Source: Kribbella sp. VKM Ac-2569 (GTDB taxonomy: Bacteria; Actinomycetota; Actinomycetes; Propionibacteriales; Kribbellaceae). From it: 64,000 nt of DNA. Under the pieces are notes generated by a model. That model was not told the origin of the DNA. It saw only the letters and a program-made list of their open reading frames with translations, and did no database searches. Both the position numbers and the translations under genes were made by a program. Where the stretch lies: NCBI RefSeq assembly GCF_004216905.1, contig NZ_SGXJ01000002.1, positions 868,001 through 932,000 of the forward strand. The letters run 5' to 3'. This document shows, in pieces, positions 25,238 to 33,744 of this stretch (positions within the stretch are counted from its first letter, which is position 1; each line of letters starts with the position of its first letter).

Positions 25238-27516
25238 GCACGACCGAGCCGACCCGCCCCCGTACCCTCGCTGAGGCGTTGCGGGGCTGGGGTGACGCCG
25301 CGCTCGGTGAATTGCTGCGGCGGCGACCTGACCTGGCCCTGCCGATTCCTGCGGACACCGGGCAGCTTGCTGCGCGTGTGACGAGCAACGCGTCGGCCGC
25401 GCGGGCGATCAACCGGCTGGACGAGTTCGGTGTGGACCTGTTGGAGTCGCTGTCCGCGCTGCCGGAGCCGGTGGACGTGGAATTGCTGGCGCAGGGTGTC
25501 GGCCAGCCGGAAGAGGTAGTCCGGCCGCGCGTGGCTGAACTGCTGGAGCTCGCTCTGGTCTGGGGTACCGAGGACGACCTGCGGCCGATCCGTGCGGTGC
25601 ACGAGCTACTTGGACCAACACCGGCCGGGCTCGGTCCGATTACGACGCGGCACTTCGGTGATCTGGACCACTTGATCGACGACGCCGGCCCGGACGCGCG
25701 CGCCGTACTCGACAAACTCACCTGGGGTCCGCCGACCGGTTCAGTCGAGAAGGCCGACCGGCCGGTGACGATCGCGTCGGCGCGGACGCCGGTGGAGCGG
25801 TTGCTGGCGCGCGGTCTCGTCGTACCCAAGGATGCGAACACGGTCGTGCTGCCGCGGCAGATCGGGCTGCACCTGCGGGGCGGGCGTGTGCTGGCGTCGA
25901 CACGTCCGGCGCCACCGCCGCTGGCCGGTAAGAAGGTGTCGGCCGCTATCGCTGACCGGGCTGCGGCTGGTGCTGCGCTCGACTTGGTGCGGCTGGTTGA
26001 CCGAGCCCTGGAGCAGCTGGGGACCGAGCCGCCACCGGTACTGCGCACAGGTGGCATCGGTGTCCGTGAGGTGCGCAGTCTGGCCGGAAAGATCGGTGCG
26101 GAAGAGCAGACCGCTGCAGCGGTGCTGGAGATGGCGTACGCCGCTGGGCTCGTTGCTGCGGTGGAGGTCGGGACCAGTGAGCTGTGGCTGCCGACCAGTG
26201 CGTATGACGACTGGCTGGAGCTGGACCTGGCGCATCGGTGGGCTCAGCTCGTCATGGCGTGGTTCTCCGGCCTCAGGGCGATCGGACTGATCGGGCGGCG
26301 GGACAGCACGGGCAGTACTGCGGCTGCGCGGGAGCGGCTGATCAACGCGTTGGCACCGGACCTGGAGCGGTTGCTGGCACCGGAGATCCGGGTCCTGGCG
26401 TTGCAGGCGCTGGCCGAGGCTGGCGCGGGTACCGCGCCGGCTCCGGAGACTGTGGTCATATGGGTGGCTTGGCATCGTCCACGCCGCGGCGGGCAGTTCC
26501 GGGACGACCTGGTCGAGTGGAGCGTGTCAGAGGCCGCACTGCTCGGGCTGACGGGGTTGGGCGCGATGGCGGCACATGCGAAGCCGTTGCTGGGACCTGA
26601 GCCGACTGCTGACGAGTTGGCCGAGGCGATCAGTCCACTGATGCCAGCGCCGGTGTCTGAGGTGCTGCTGCAGGCTGACCTCACTGCTGTGGCTCCTGGG
26701 CCTTTGGTGCGGACCGTGCAGGACGAACTGTCGGCGATGGCAGACGTCGAGTCCGACGGTGGTGCGGGCGTCTACCGGTTCAGTGAGAGCTCGGTACGGC
26801 GTGCTTTCGACCTCGGGCGTACTGCGGAGCAGTTGCACGCGTGGTTGGCGGAGCATTCACGTACGCCGGTGCCTCAGCCGTTGGCGTACCTGGTCGACGA
26901 CGTTGCCCGACGGCACGGCGTACTGCGTCTGGGGACTGCGTCGACGTACCTGCGGTGTGACGACGAGAACGTGCTGACCCAGCTGCTCAACTCGAACCTG
27001 CCTGGTGTGCGGTTCCGTCGGTTGGCGCCGACCGTGGTGGTATCACCGTCACCGCCGGACATGGTGCTGAGTCGGCTGCGGGACGCCGGGTTGGCGCCTT
27101 TGGCGGAGACGTTCGACGGTGCGTTGCACGTGACCGGTGCGCCGCGACGTGGCGAGGCACCGCGTCGACGTACCAGCCGGGACTTCAACGAGAGCGCGTT
27201 CGACCTGACCGACGACCAGGTGAAGGCGGTCATCGAGAAGGTCCGCGCCGGCGACCGGATCGCCGCCGAACGCCCCGGAGACGACGGCCTGATCGAACCA
27301 GCCGCCCCCGCCGAAACCATCGCCGTCCTCACCAACGCCGCCGAGGCCCACACCCGCACCTGGATCGCCTACGTCGACCACAACGGCCACTCCTCCGAAC
27401 TCATCGTAGAACCCGTCCGAGTAGCCGACGGCTGGCTCACCGCCTACGACAACACCACAGAAACCCCCCGCACCTACGCCCTCCACCGAATCTCCACAGC
27501 CCGCCCAGTGGACTGA
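25234..27516 (+). CDS. Helicase-associated protein with WYL-like C-terminus
   Basis: This 760-residue protein lacks a Walker motif. Its central part (about residues 100-600) is helical and resembles the XPB/Ssl2 N-terminal-type Helicase_C_3 domain found in actinobacterial proteins encoded beside XPB. The last ~60 residues, from RTWIAYVDHNGHSSELIVEP to TYALHRIST, look like a WYL domain, which in other proteins binds ligands or nucleic acid. It overlaps the kinase gene by 4 bp and lies 64 bp before XPB. A role as partner of the XPB helicase is inference from this conserved neighbourhood. Confidence 0.78.
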   Translation: MSTTEPTRPRTLAEALRGWGDAALGELLRRRPDLALPIPADTGQLAARVTSNASAARAINRLDEFGVDLLESLSALPEPVDVELLAQGVGQPEEVVRPRVAELLELALVWGTEDDLRPIRAVHELLGPTPAGLGPITTRHFGDLDHLIDDAGPDARAVLDKLTWGPPTGSVEKADRPVTIASARTPVERLLARGLVVPKDANTVVLPRQIGLHLRGGRVLASTRPAPPPLAGKKVSAAIADRAAAGAALDLVRLVDRALEQLGTEPPPVLRTGGIGVREVRSLAGKIGAEEQTAAAVLEMAYAAGLVAAVEVGTSELWLPTSAYDDWLELDLAHRWAQLVMAWFSGLRAIGLIGRRDSTGSTAAARERLINALAPDLERLLAPEIRVLALQALAEAGAGTAPAPETVVIWVAWHRPRRGGQFRDDLVEWSVSEAALLGLTGLGAMAAHAKPLLGPEPTADELAEAISPLMPAPVSEVLLQADLTAVAPGPLVRTVQDELSAMADVESDGGAGVYRFSESSVRRAFDLGRTAEQLHAWLAEHSRTPVPQPLAYLVDDVARRHGVLRLGTASTYLRCDDENVLTQLLNSNLPGVRFRRLAPTVVVSPSPPDMVLSRLRDAGLAPLAETFDGALHVTGAPRRGEAPRRRTSRDFNESAFDLTDDQVKAVIEKVRAGDRIAAERPGDDGLIEPAAPAETIAVLTNAAEAHTRTWIAYVDHNGHSSELIVEPVRVADGWLTAYDNTTETPRTYALHRISTARPVD

Positions 27517-27580
27517 GCCGCGGTTGGTTGTTGATTGGTTCAGGCACAATGGAGGGTCGGGGCGAAGATAGGAGTTGCGG

Positions 27581-29221
27581 GTGACGGACGGTCCTTTGAT
27601 CGTGCAGTCGGACAAGACCTTGTTGCTGGAGACGGCGCATGCGGATGCCACCGAGTGCCGGAAGGCTATTGCGCCGTTCGCGGAGTTGGAGCGGGCGCCG
27701 GAGCATGTGCACACCTACCGGCTGACACCGCTGGGCCTGTGGAACGCGCGGGCCGCGGGGCATGACGCCGAGCAGGTGATCGACGTACTGCTGCGCTACA
27801 GCCGGTACCCGGTCCCCCACTCGCTGCTGGTCGACATCGCGGAGACGCTGGACCGGTACGGGCGGCTGCGGCTGGAGAAGCACCCGCAGCACGGTCTGGT
27901 GCTGATAACCACCGACCGGCCGGTGCTGGAAGAGGTACTGCGCAGCAACAAGGTGAAGCCCATGCTGGGCGCCCGGCTCGACGACGACACCGTCCTGGTG
28001 CACCCGTCGGAGCGCGGTCACCTCAAGCAGACCCTGCTGAAGCTCGGCTGGCCCGCTGAGGACCTGGCCGGGTACGTCGACGGTGAGGCGCACCAGATCG
28101 ACCTGGTGACGGACGGTTGGGAGCTGCGCCCGTACCAGGAGCAGGCGACCGACTCGTTCTGGCACGGCGGCTCCGGTGTCGTCGTACTCCCCTGTGGCGC
28201 CGGCAAGACGATCGTCGGCGCGGCCGCGATGGCACAGGCGTCCGCGACCACACTGATCCTCGTCACCAACACCGTGTCCGCACGGCAGTGGAAGGACGAG
28301 CTTCTGAAGCGCACCACCCTCACCGAGGAGGAGATCGGCGAGTACTCCGGTGCGCGCAAGGAGATCCGCCCGGTCACGATCGCGACGTACCAGGTCATGA
28401 CGACGCGCCGGAAGGGCGTCTACACGCACCTGGAGCTGTTCGACGCGCGCGACTGGGGTCTGATCGTGTACGACGAGGTGCACCTGCTGCCCGCGCCGAT
28501 CTTCCGGATGACCGCCGACCTGCAGACCCGGCGCCGGCTCGGACTGACCGCGACGCTGGTCCGCGAGGACGGCCGCGAGGGCGACGTGTTCTCGCTGATC
28601 GGCCCGAAGCGGTACGACGCTCCGTGGAAGGACATCGAGTCGCAGGGCTGGATCGCGCCGGCGGACTGCATCGAGGTGCGCGTGGATCTCGAGCAGACCG
28701 AGCGGTTCGTGTACGCGACCGCGGAGCCCGAGGACCGCTACCGCCTGGCCGCCTCCACCCCGGCGAAGTCGAAGCTGGTACGGCGGATCGCCGAGCACCA
28801 CGCCGACGAGCCGCTGCTCGTCATCGGTCAGTACATCGACCAGCTGGACGAGCTGGGTGAACGCCTCGAGTGCCCGGTGATCAAGGGCGAGACAACGGTG
28901 AAGGAACGGCAGCGCCTGTTCCAGGCGTTCCGCACCGGCGAGATCAAACGGCTGGTGGTCAGCAAGGTCGCCAACTTCTCCATCGACCTCCCCGAGGCGT
29001 CGGTCGCCATCCAGGTCTCCGGCACCTTCGGCTCCCGCCAGGAAGAAGCCCAGCGCCTGGGCCGAGTCCTCCGCCCCAAGGGCGACGGCCGCACCGCCCG
29101 CTTCTACTCCATCGTCGCGAGAGACACGATCGACGCCGAATTCGCTGCCCACCGCCAACGCTTCCTAGCCGAACAGGGCTACGCCTACACCATCGTGGAC
29201 GCCGAAAACCTGTTTGCTTGA
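27581..29221 (+). CDS. XPB-type DNA repair helicase
   Basis: This 546-residue superfamily 2 helicase matches bacterial XPB (3'-5' helicase). An N-terminal XPB-specific domain (residues 1-170) is followed by motif I CGAGKT (K209), motif II DEVH, motif III LTATL, and motif VI QRLGRVLRP near the C-terminus. A damage-recognition/RED-type region lies between the two. The GTG at 27581 follows AGGAG; a TTG at 27575 is an alternative. Mycobacterial XPB unwinds DNA in vitro, but its cellular role is unsettled. It is the last gene of the operon starting with GNAT and is followed by a nested hairpin. Confidence 0.92.
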   Translation: MTDGPLIVQSDKTLLLETAHADATECRKAIAPFAELERAPEHVHTYRLTPLGLWNARAAGHDAEQVIDVLLRYSRYPVPHSLLVDIAETLDRYGRLRLEKHPQHGLVLITTDRPVLEEVLRSNKVKPMLGARLDDDTVLVHPSERGHLKQTLLKLGWPAEDLAGYVDGEAHQIDLVTDGWELRPYQEQATDSFWHGGSGVVVLPCGAGKTIVGAAAMAQASATTLILVTNTVSARQWKDELLKRTTLTEEEIGEYSGARKEIRPVTIATYQVMTTRRKGVYTHLELFDARDWGLIVYDEVHLLPAPIFRMTADLQTRRRLGLTATLVREDGREGDVFSLIGPKRYDAPWKDIESQGWIAPADCIEVRVDLEQTERFVYATAEPEDRYRLAASTPAKSKLVRRIAEHHADEPLLVIGQYIDQLDELGERLECPVIKGETTVKERQRLFQAFRTGEIKRLVVSKVANFSIDLPEASVAIQVSGTFGSRQEEAQRLGRVLRPKGDGRTARFYSIVARDTIDAEFAAHRQRFLAEQGYAYTIVDAENLFA

Positions 29222-29222
29222 T

Positions 29223-29322
29223 CTGCAGCTCGACAGGAGGTGTCGGCTCGGTCGGCCGATCGCCACGCTCAGCCGACCGAGCATTTCGCCACAGTGGACG
29301 TATACGTACTGTCGAGCTGCAG
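29223..29322. repeat. Nested inverted repeats between convergent genes
   Basis: An outer perfect repeat, CTGCAGCTCGACAG (29223-29236) against CTGTCGAGCTGCAG (29309-29322), encloses an inner perfect stem, GCTCGGTCGGC (29246-29256) against GCCGACCGAGC (29272-29282). The 100-bp structure fills the gap between the ends of XPB and the GntR-type gene. Use as a bidirectional terminator is likely; its layout resembles the repeat at 16037-16111. Confidence 0.7.
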
Positions 29323-29324
29323 AG

Positions 29325-30035
29325 CTATTCGCCGAGGCGGGTGTGGATTCCGTTGAAGTGGCGTTTCATGGAGTGGGCGTAGGTGTCGGGGTTGGCGGAT
29401 TCCAGGGCGTTGAGGAGGTCTCGGTGCCAGGCGGCGGCGTCGGCGGGGGTGTAGCGGGCGCCGGGGAGGCGGGCGTCTACCTGGGCGAAGGTTCGCCAGA
29501 AAACTGACAGCAGGTCGATGACCAGGGCGTTGCCCAACGGTTCGTAGAGGGCTTGGTGGAAGGCCCAGTCCTCGTCGGGGAAGTAGTTGCCTTCGGCGGC
29601 CTTGGCTTCCATGCGTTCGACGATGGGTTCCAGCGCGTCGTAGCCGTGCTCCTTGAAGTGGCCGACCACGTCGTCGGCCAGGCCGACCTCGATGGCCTGG
29701 CGGACCTCCAGGACGTTCTGGACGTCGCGGAGGTCGCCGGCCATCGACTGGGACATGCGGAACGCGAGGCCGTCCTCGAGGGACTGCAGGTTCACCTCGC
29801 CGACATACGTCCCGTACCCGTGCCGGATCTCGATGATGCCGACCGCCTGCAGCGCCTTCATCGCCTCGCGCAGCGGGTGCCGGCCGACGCCCAGCTGCGC
29901 CATCAGGTCCTGCTCGTTCGGCAGCGGGTCACCCGCCTTCAGACCGCGTTCCAGGATGTACGACTTCATCGCGTCCCGGATAAAAGACTGATTCCCTGCC
30001 GCACCACGTGCCCGGCTGAGCCCACCCGTTGTCAC
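29325..30035 (-). CDS. GntR regulator, FadR subfamily
   Basis: This 236-residue regulator has a GntR winged HTH (about residues 18-80: LMAQLGVGRHPLREAMKALQAVG, then RHGYGTYV) and an all-helical FCD ligand domain with EVRQAIEVGLAD and later histidines that normally bind a metal (FHQALYEP, AAAWHRDLL). The GTG at 30035 follows AAGGGAGG. It is the last gene of the sialidase-lyase-regulator arm. NanR of E. coli is of this family, so control of the sialic-acid-type genes is a reasonable inference; the ligand would be a sugar acid. Confidence 0.83.
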   Translation of the reverse strand: MTTGGLSRARGAAGNQSFIRDAMKSYILERGLKAGDPLPNEQDLMAQLGVGRHPLREAMKALQAVGIIEIRHGYGTYVGEVNLQSLEDGLAFRMSQSMAGDLRDVQNVLEVRQAIEVGLADDVVGHFKEHGYDALEPIVERMEAKAAEGNYFPDEDWAFHQALYEPLGNALVIDLLSVFWRTFAQVDARLPGARYTPADAAAWHRDLLNALESANPDTYAHSMKRHFNGIHTRLGE

Positions 30036-30062
30036 TGCCGGCCTCCCTTTAGCTAAGACCGC

Positions 30063-30998
30063 TCAGTGTAATCCGGCCCGGTCCAGCAGCGGCCGGACCG
30101 CGGCGATCTCCGTGTCGCTCAAGGGGATAGAGGGGTACGCCGTGGCCGGGCAGTCGATCACGCCCAGCAAGAACAGCCCGGCCTTGAACGCACCCAACGC
30201 CGCCGAACTCGCCCCCATCCGCGACCGGTCCGCCACGTTGATGATGTCGAACAACCGGAACAACCGGTCCTGCTCATCCCGCGCCGCCGCAGCATCACCA
30301 CCCACCGCAGCCTTGAACAACCGCGCATACCCGGCCGGATCCACGTTCCCCAGACCAGGTACGACGCCGTCCACCCCGAACGCCAGCGCCGAGTCAACCG
30401 TCACCTCGGACCCAGTCATGATCACAAAGTCGTCGAGTGCCTTCTCCCGACGGGACAGCACCAGCTCTCGCAGCGAAGTCTCCTGCCCGGACGAGTCCTT
30501 CACACCTGCAATGACCCCCTGCTCGCCAAGAGACATGACGAGAGCGGCCGGAAGCTTGGTGCCTGCCCGCGGCGGGATGTCGTACGCATACAGAGGCGTG
30601 TCACCCGCAAGCGACGCCAGCCGCACGAAGTGGCGCTCGATCTCAGCAGGGTGAGTGGCCGCGTAGAACGGAGCCGTGGCGACAATCCCGTCCGCACCGG
30701 CCTTCAACGCGGCAGAAACATGCGCAGCGACCCGGTTGGTAGACGTATCGATCACGCCGACCAGTACCGGTACCTGTCCGGCCACCTCCGCGACACTCGT
30801 CTCCAGCACGACCTGTCGCTGCTCGTCGGTCAGAAACGTGCCCTCGCCGGAGGTGCCGAGCACGAAAACCCCGTCCACACCCCCGGTCAGCTGGTACTGG
30901 ATCAGCCGGGCCAGCGATGCAGTATCGACGTCGTACGACGGGGTGAGGGGAGTAACCAGCGGAGGTACGACACCGGTCAGATGGGCGGATGCGGTCAA
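30063..30998 (-). CDS. DapA/NanA-family aldolase (probable sialic acid lyase)
   Basis: This ~311-residue TIM-barrel enzyme belongs to the dihydrodipicolinate synthase/N-acetylneuraminate lyase family. The Schiff-base lysine is K167 (GVKDSSG) and the tyrosine is Y139 (YDIPPR, like the family's YNIP). GTSGEGTFLT binds the carboxylate. Family membership is sure, but whether it cleaves sialic acid, makes dihydrodipicolinate or acts on another keto acid depends on context. The adjoining sialidase and FadR-type regulator favour the first. TTG at 30998 follows GGGAG; a TTG at 31016 overlapping the sialidase stop is possible. Confidence 0.78.
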   Translation of the reverse strand: MTASAHLTGVVPPLVTPLTPSYDVDTASLARLIQYQLTGGVDGVFVLGTSGEGTFLTDEQRQVVLETSVAEVAGQVPVLVGVIDTSTNRVAAHVSAALKAGADGIVATAPFYAATHPAEIERHFVRLASLAGDTPLYAYDIPPRAGTKLPAALVMSLGEQGVIAGVKDSSGQETSLRELVLSRREKALDDFVIMTGSEVTVDSALAFGVDGVVPGLGNVDPAGYARLFKAAVGGDAAAARDEQDRLFRLFDIINVADRSRMGASSAALGAFKAGLFLLGVIDCPATAYPSIPLSDTEIAAVRPLLDRAGLH

Positions 30999-31012
30999 GG
31001 GGTCTCCCAACC

Positions 31013-32074
31013 TCAAAGGGCGAATGTGGCGAAGCGCAAGGTCGCGAACGAGGACGTCTCACCGGCCTCGTAGAAGATCCCGATCGAGCCGTCGGGCAGC
31101 AGCACCAGATCGGAGTACCCGGCCATGCCCTCGTGCACGACCAGCTCCGGTTTCCACGACGTACCGAAATCTGCACTGACGAAAACGGTCAGTTCCCGGC
31201 GCGACGTGGGATTCACCGGTGTGGACAACAGCAAGCGTCCGTCCGGCAGGCAGAGCACGCTGCCCTGGATACCCGGTGCGGTGATCTCGGGAATCCCGGC
31301 GTACGGCGCATCGAGGGTCTGACCGCCGTCGGACGACCAGGCGTGTACGCGGGCCGGTCCGGTGCCCTGGTGGTTGCGGGCGTTGAAGTACAGCCGCCCG
31401 TCGGGCAGCTCGGCGACGGCGGTCTCGTTCGCGTTGATCTCCGCGCCGTCGTTGCGGTCCACGAAACCGACCGACCAGGAAGCACCGCCGTCGTCGCTGT
31501 AGATGCAGTGCCCGCCGTTCAGCCGGATCAGGTCGTCCACCGGCTCGGACGGCACGAAAGAATGATTGGCCGGTACGACGAGGCGCCCGGAGCGCAGCGT
31601 GATGCCGTGGCACGGACCCGTCGCGTACCAGCCCCAGTCGCCCGGCTTCACCTCCGCCGTGATCTCGCGCGTCGGACTCCAGGTCGCACCGTCGTCAGCG
31701 GACCGCTGCACGAACACACGGCGGCCGGACTCAGGATCGGTGCCCCGGGCAAGCGACATCTCGACCGCATCGGCGCCATTCTCCACCGTCACCAGCACGA
31801 TGTCCCCCGACGTGGGGTCGACCAACGGCACCGGGTTTCCACAGGTCTTGCCCGGCACTGCCGACACGACCTGCAGCGGCAGCCAGGTCCGGCCCCCGTC
31901 GAGCGAACGACGCAGTACGACCTCGATCTCACCCGCGTCACCGGCCCCGTGCAGCCGGCCCTCGCAGAAGGCGAGCACCAGCGAGCCATGCGCCAGCACC
32001 GACGGGATGCGGAACGTGTGATAGCCGCTCCCCGCCGGATCGAAGATTTCCAGAGCGCCGACTCTTGAAGACAT
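31013..32074 (-). CDS. Cytoplasmic sialidase (exo-alpha-sialidase, GH33-like)
   Basis: This 353-residue enzyme has the sialidase propeller. It contains FRIP with R22, and Asp-box repeats SLDGGRTW (57-64), SADDGATW, SDDGGASW and SADFGTSW. A conserved aspartate near 46 and a nucleophile-like Tyr in GYSDLVLLPDG also appear. There is no signal peptide or membrane segment, so it acts inside the cell, on imported sugars rather than on host glycans. The ATG at 32074 has no ribosome site and overlaps a palindrome, so a leaderless mRNA is possible. Related GH33-like proteins can act on other acids, so the substrate is inferred. Confidence 0.82.
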   Translation of the reverse strand: MSSRVGALEIFDPAGSGYHTFRIPSVLAHGSLVLAFCEGRLHGAGDAGEIEVVLRRSLDGGRTWLPLQVVSAVPGKTCGNPVPLVDPTSGDIVLVTVENGADAVEMSLARGTDPESGRRVFVQRSADDGATWSPTREITAEVKPGDWGWYATGPCHGITLRSGRLVVPANHSFVPSEPVDDLIRLNGGHCIYSDDGGASWSVGFVDRNDGAEINANETAVAELPDGRLYFNARNHQGTGPARVHAWSSDGGQTLDAPYAGIPEITAPGIQGSVLCLPDGRLLLSTPVNPTSRRELTVFVSADFGTSWKPELVVHEGMAGYSDLVLLPDGSIGIFYEAGETSSFATLRFATFAL

Positions 32075-32088
32075 AGGACGTACTATGT
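32071..32088. promoter_or_regulatory. Palindromic operator between sialidase and transporter genes
   Basis: ACATAG (32071-32076) is matched by CTATGT (32083-32088) around a 6-bp centre GACGTA. It overlaps the sialidase start codon and lies 34 bp before the binding-protein gene. It is the only symmetric element in the 47-bp divergent gap and a candidate site for the FadR-type regulator at 29325-30035. Confidence 0.6.
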
Positions 32089-32121
32089 CATGGTGTGGCC
32101 CTCCGATGGAAGTGAGGCCTC

Positions 32122-33744
32122 ATGCCGGTCAGCAGAAGAACATTCCTCGGCGGTGGTCTGGCCGCCGCCGCTGTCGCGGTCACGGGTACGCCGCTGCTGG
32201 CGGGGTGCGCGTCCGACAAGAAGAACACCGCCGCGGCGAACGCGGCCGTCAAACTGCCGACGTACACGAAGTACGGCGAGATCAAGCCGGACCTGCCCGG
32301 CACCGACGTGGTGCTGGACGGCTTCCTGAAGTACCCGGCGAACCCGGTGAAGGCGATCGCCGAGGCTCCTGGTGACGGCAAGCCGATCACGTTCATGACG
32401 AACATCCCCGGCGCCATCCCGCCCGCCGCGGACAAGAACCAGTTCTGGCAGGAGCTCAACAAGCGCCTCGGCTCCGAGCTGCAGATCAGCATGGCGTCGA
32501 ACGACGAGTACAAGGACAAGTTCGCGACCCGGATCGCGGGCGGCGACCTGCCGGACATCCTGAACATTCCGCCGGACACGCCGCAGATCCCGGGCCTGGT
32601 GAAGTCCAAGTGCATGGACCTGACCGAGCACCTGTCCGGCGACGCGATCAGCAAGTACCCGTTCCTGGCGAACATCCCGACCGAGTTCTGGAAGGGCTGC
32701 GTCTTCAACGGCGCCATCTACGGCGTCCCGGTGCCGCGCGGCATGTCCCGTACGTCGCTCGCGCTGTACCGCGAGGACCTGCTCGCCGCGAAGGGCATCA
32801 AGGACCCGGCGCCGAAGAACTTCCAGGAGTTCTTCGACCTGGCCAAGGAGATGACCGCGGCCAAGCAGAACAAGTGGGCCTGGACCCGGGTGCCGCTGTC
32901 GACGATCCGGCAGATGCTGGGGATCGCGAACGTCTGGAAACAGGACGGCGGCAAGTTCACCTCCATGTTCGAGGACGAGGCCCAGCTCGAGGCGCTCGAG
33001 GCCGGCCGCAAGATGGTCGCCGCCGGGGTGATCAACCCGGACGCCTTCAACGACAAGGCCAGCGCCCGCAAGCAGTGGTTCAACGGCGGCATCGCCGCGT
33101 TCGACTACGACGGCTTCGTCGCGTGGAACCAGTACTACTCCGACAACACCGCCGGCGACGCGTTCGCGGTGAACATGCTCGACGTACCCGGCTTCGACGG
33201 CGGCGAGGGCAAGCCGTGGATGGGTTCGGCGCTGAACAACGTCACGTCGTTCAGCAAGAGCAGCACGCACTCGGCCGAGACGTTGCTGAAGGTCGCGAAC
33301 TGGATGGCGGCGCCGTTCGGCACCGAGGAGTACATGTTCCGCAAGTACGGCGTCGCGGGCCGGCACTACACGCTGCAGGGCACCGACCCAGTGCCGACGA
33401 AGGTCGGCGTGGTGGAGACGGGTATCGGCCTGCAGTACATCAGCGACTCGGCGCTGGCGCTGTACTGGGCCGGCAAGCCGGACGTCCCGCAGAAGCAGCA
33501 CGCGATCCAGGAGAAGGTCGCGAAGCGGCTGGCGTACGACGCGTCGTACGGGCTGTACTCCGACACCCAGTCGAAGAAGCAGACCCAGCTCGCCAAGACG
33601 ATGACAGACCTCGAGGGCCAGATCGTGCAGGGCAAGAAGCCGGTGTCGGACTGGACCGCCGCGGTGCAGACCTGGAAGTCCTCCGGCGGCGACAAGATGC
33701 GCTCCGAGCTCGAGCAGGCCCTCTCGGACACGGCAGGGAAGTAG
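32122..33744 (+). CDS. ABC transporter sugar-binding lipoprotein (Tat-type)
   Basis: This 540-residue extracellular solute-binding protein carries a twin-arginine signal (SRRTFLGGG) that ends in a lipobox (LLAGC), so it is exported folded and then lipid-anchored. The mature part resembles large binding proteins of the LplA/oligosaccharide type, longer than the ~430 residues of simple-sugar binding proteins. That suggests an oligo- or polysaccharide ligand. The ATG follows GGAAGTGAGG. Both permease genes follow without a gap. Given the divergent sialidase, a sialylated glycan is a reasonable, untested ligand. Confidence 0.85.
   Translation: MPVSRRTFLGGGLAAAAVAVTGTPLLAGCASDKKNTAAANAAVKLPTYTKYGEIKPDLPGTDVVLDGFLKYPANPVKAIAEAPGDGKPITFMTNIPGAIPPAADKNQFWQELNKRLGSELQISMASNDEYKDKFATRIAGGDLPDILNIPPDTPQIPGLVKSKCMDLTEHLSGDAISKYPFLANIPTEFWKGCVFNGAIYGVPVPRGMSRTSLALYREDLLAAKGIKDPAPKNFQEFFDLAKEMTAAKQNKWAWTRVPLSTIRQMLGIANVWKQDGGKFTSMFEDEAQLEALEAGRKMVAAGVINPDAFNDKASARKQWFNGGIAAFDYDGFVAWNQYYSDNTAGDAFAVNMLDVPGFDGGEGKPWMGSALNNVTSFSKSSTHSAETLLKVANWMAAPFGTEEYMFRKYGVAGRHYTLQGTDPVPTKVGVVETGIGLQYISDSALALYWAGKPDVPQKQHAIQEKVAKRLAYDASYGLYSDTQSKKQTQLAKTMTDLEGQIVQGKKPVSDWTAAVQTWKSSGGDKMRSELEQALSDTAGK

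Noticed and set aside
27437-29158. Long minus-strand frame opposite XPB
   Set aside because: XPB on the plus strand has all helicase motifs; this frame shows only shadow composition (many Gln, Arg, His, Leu).
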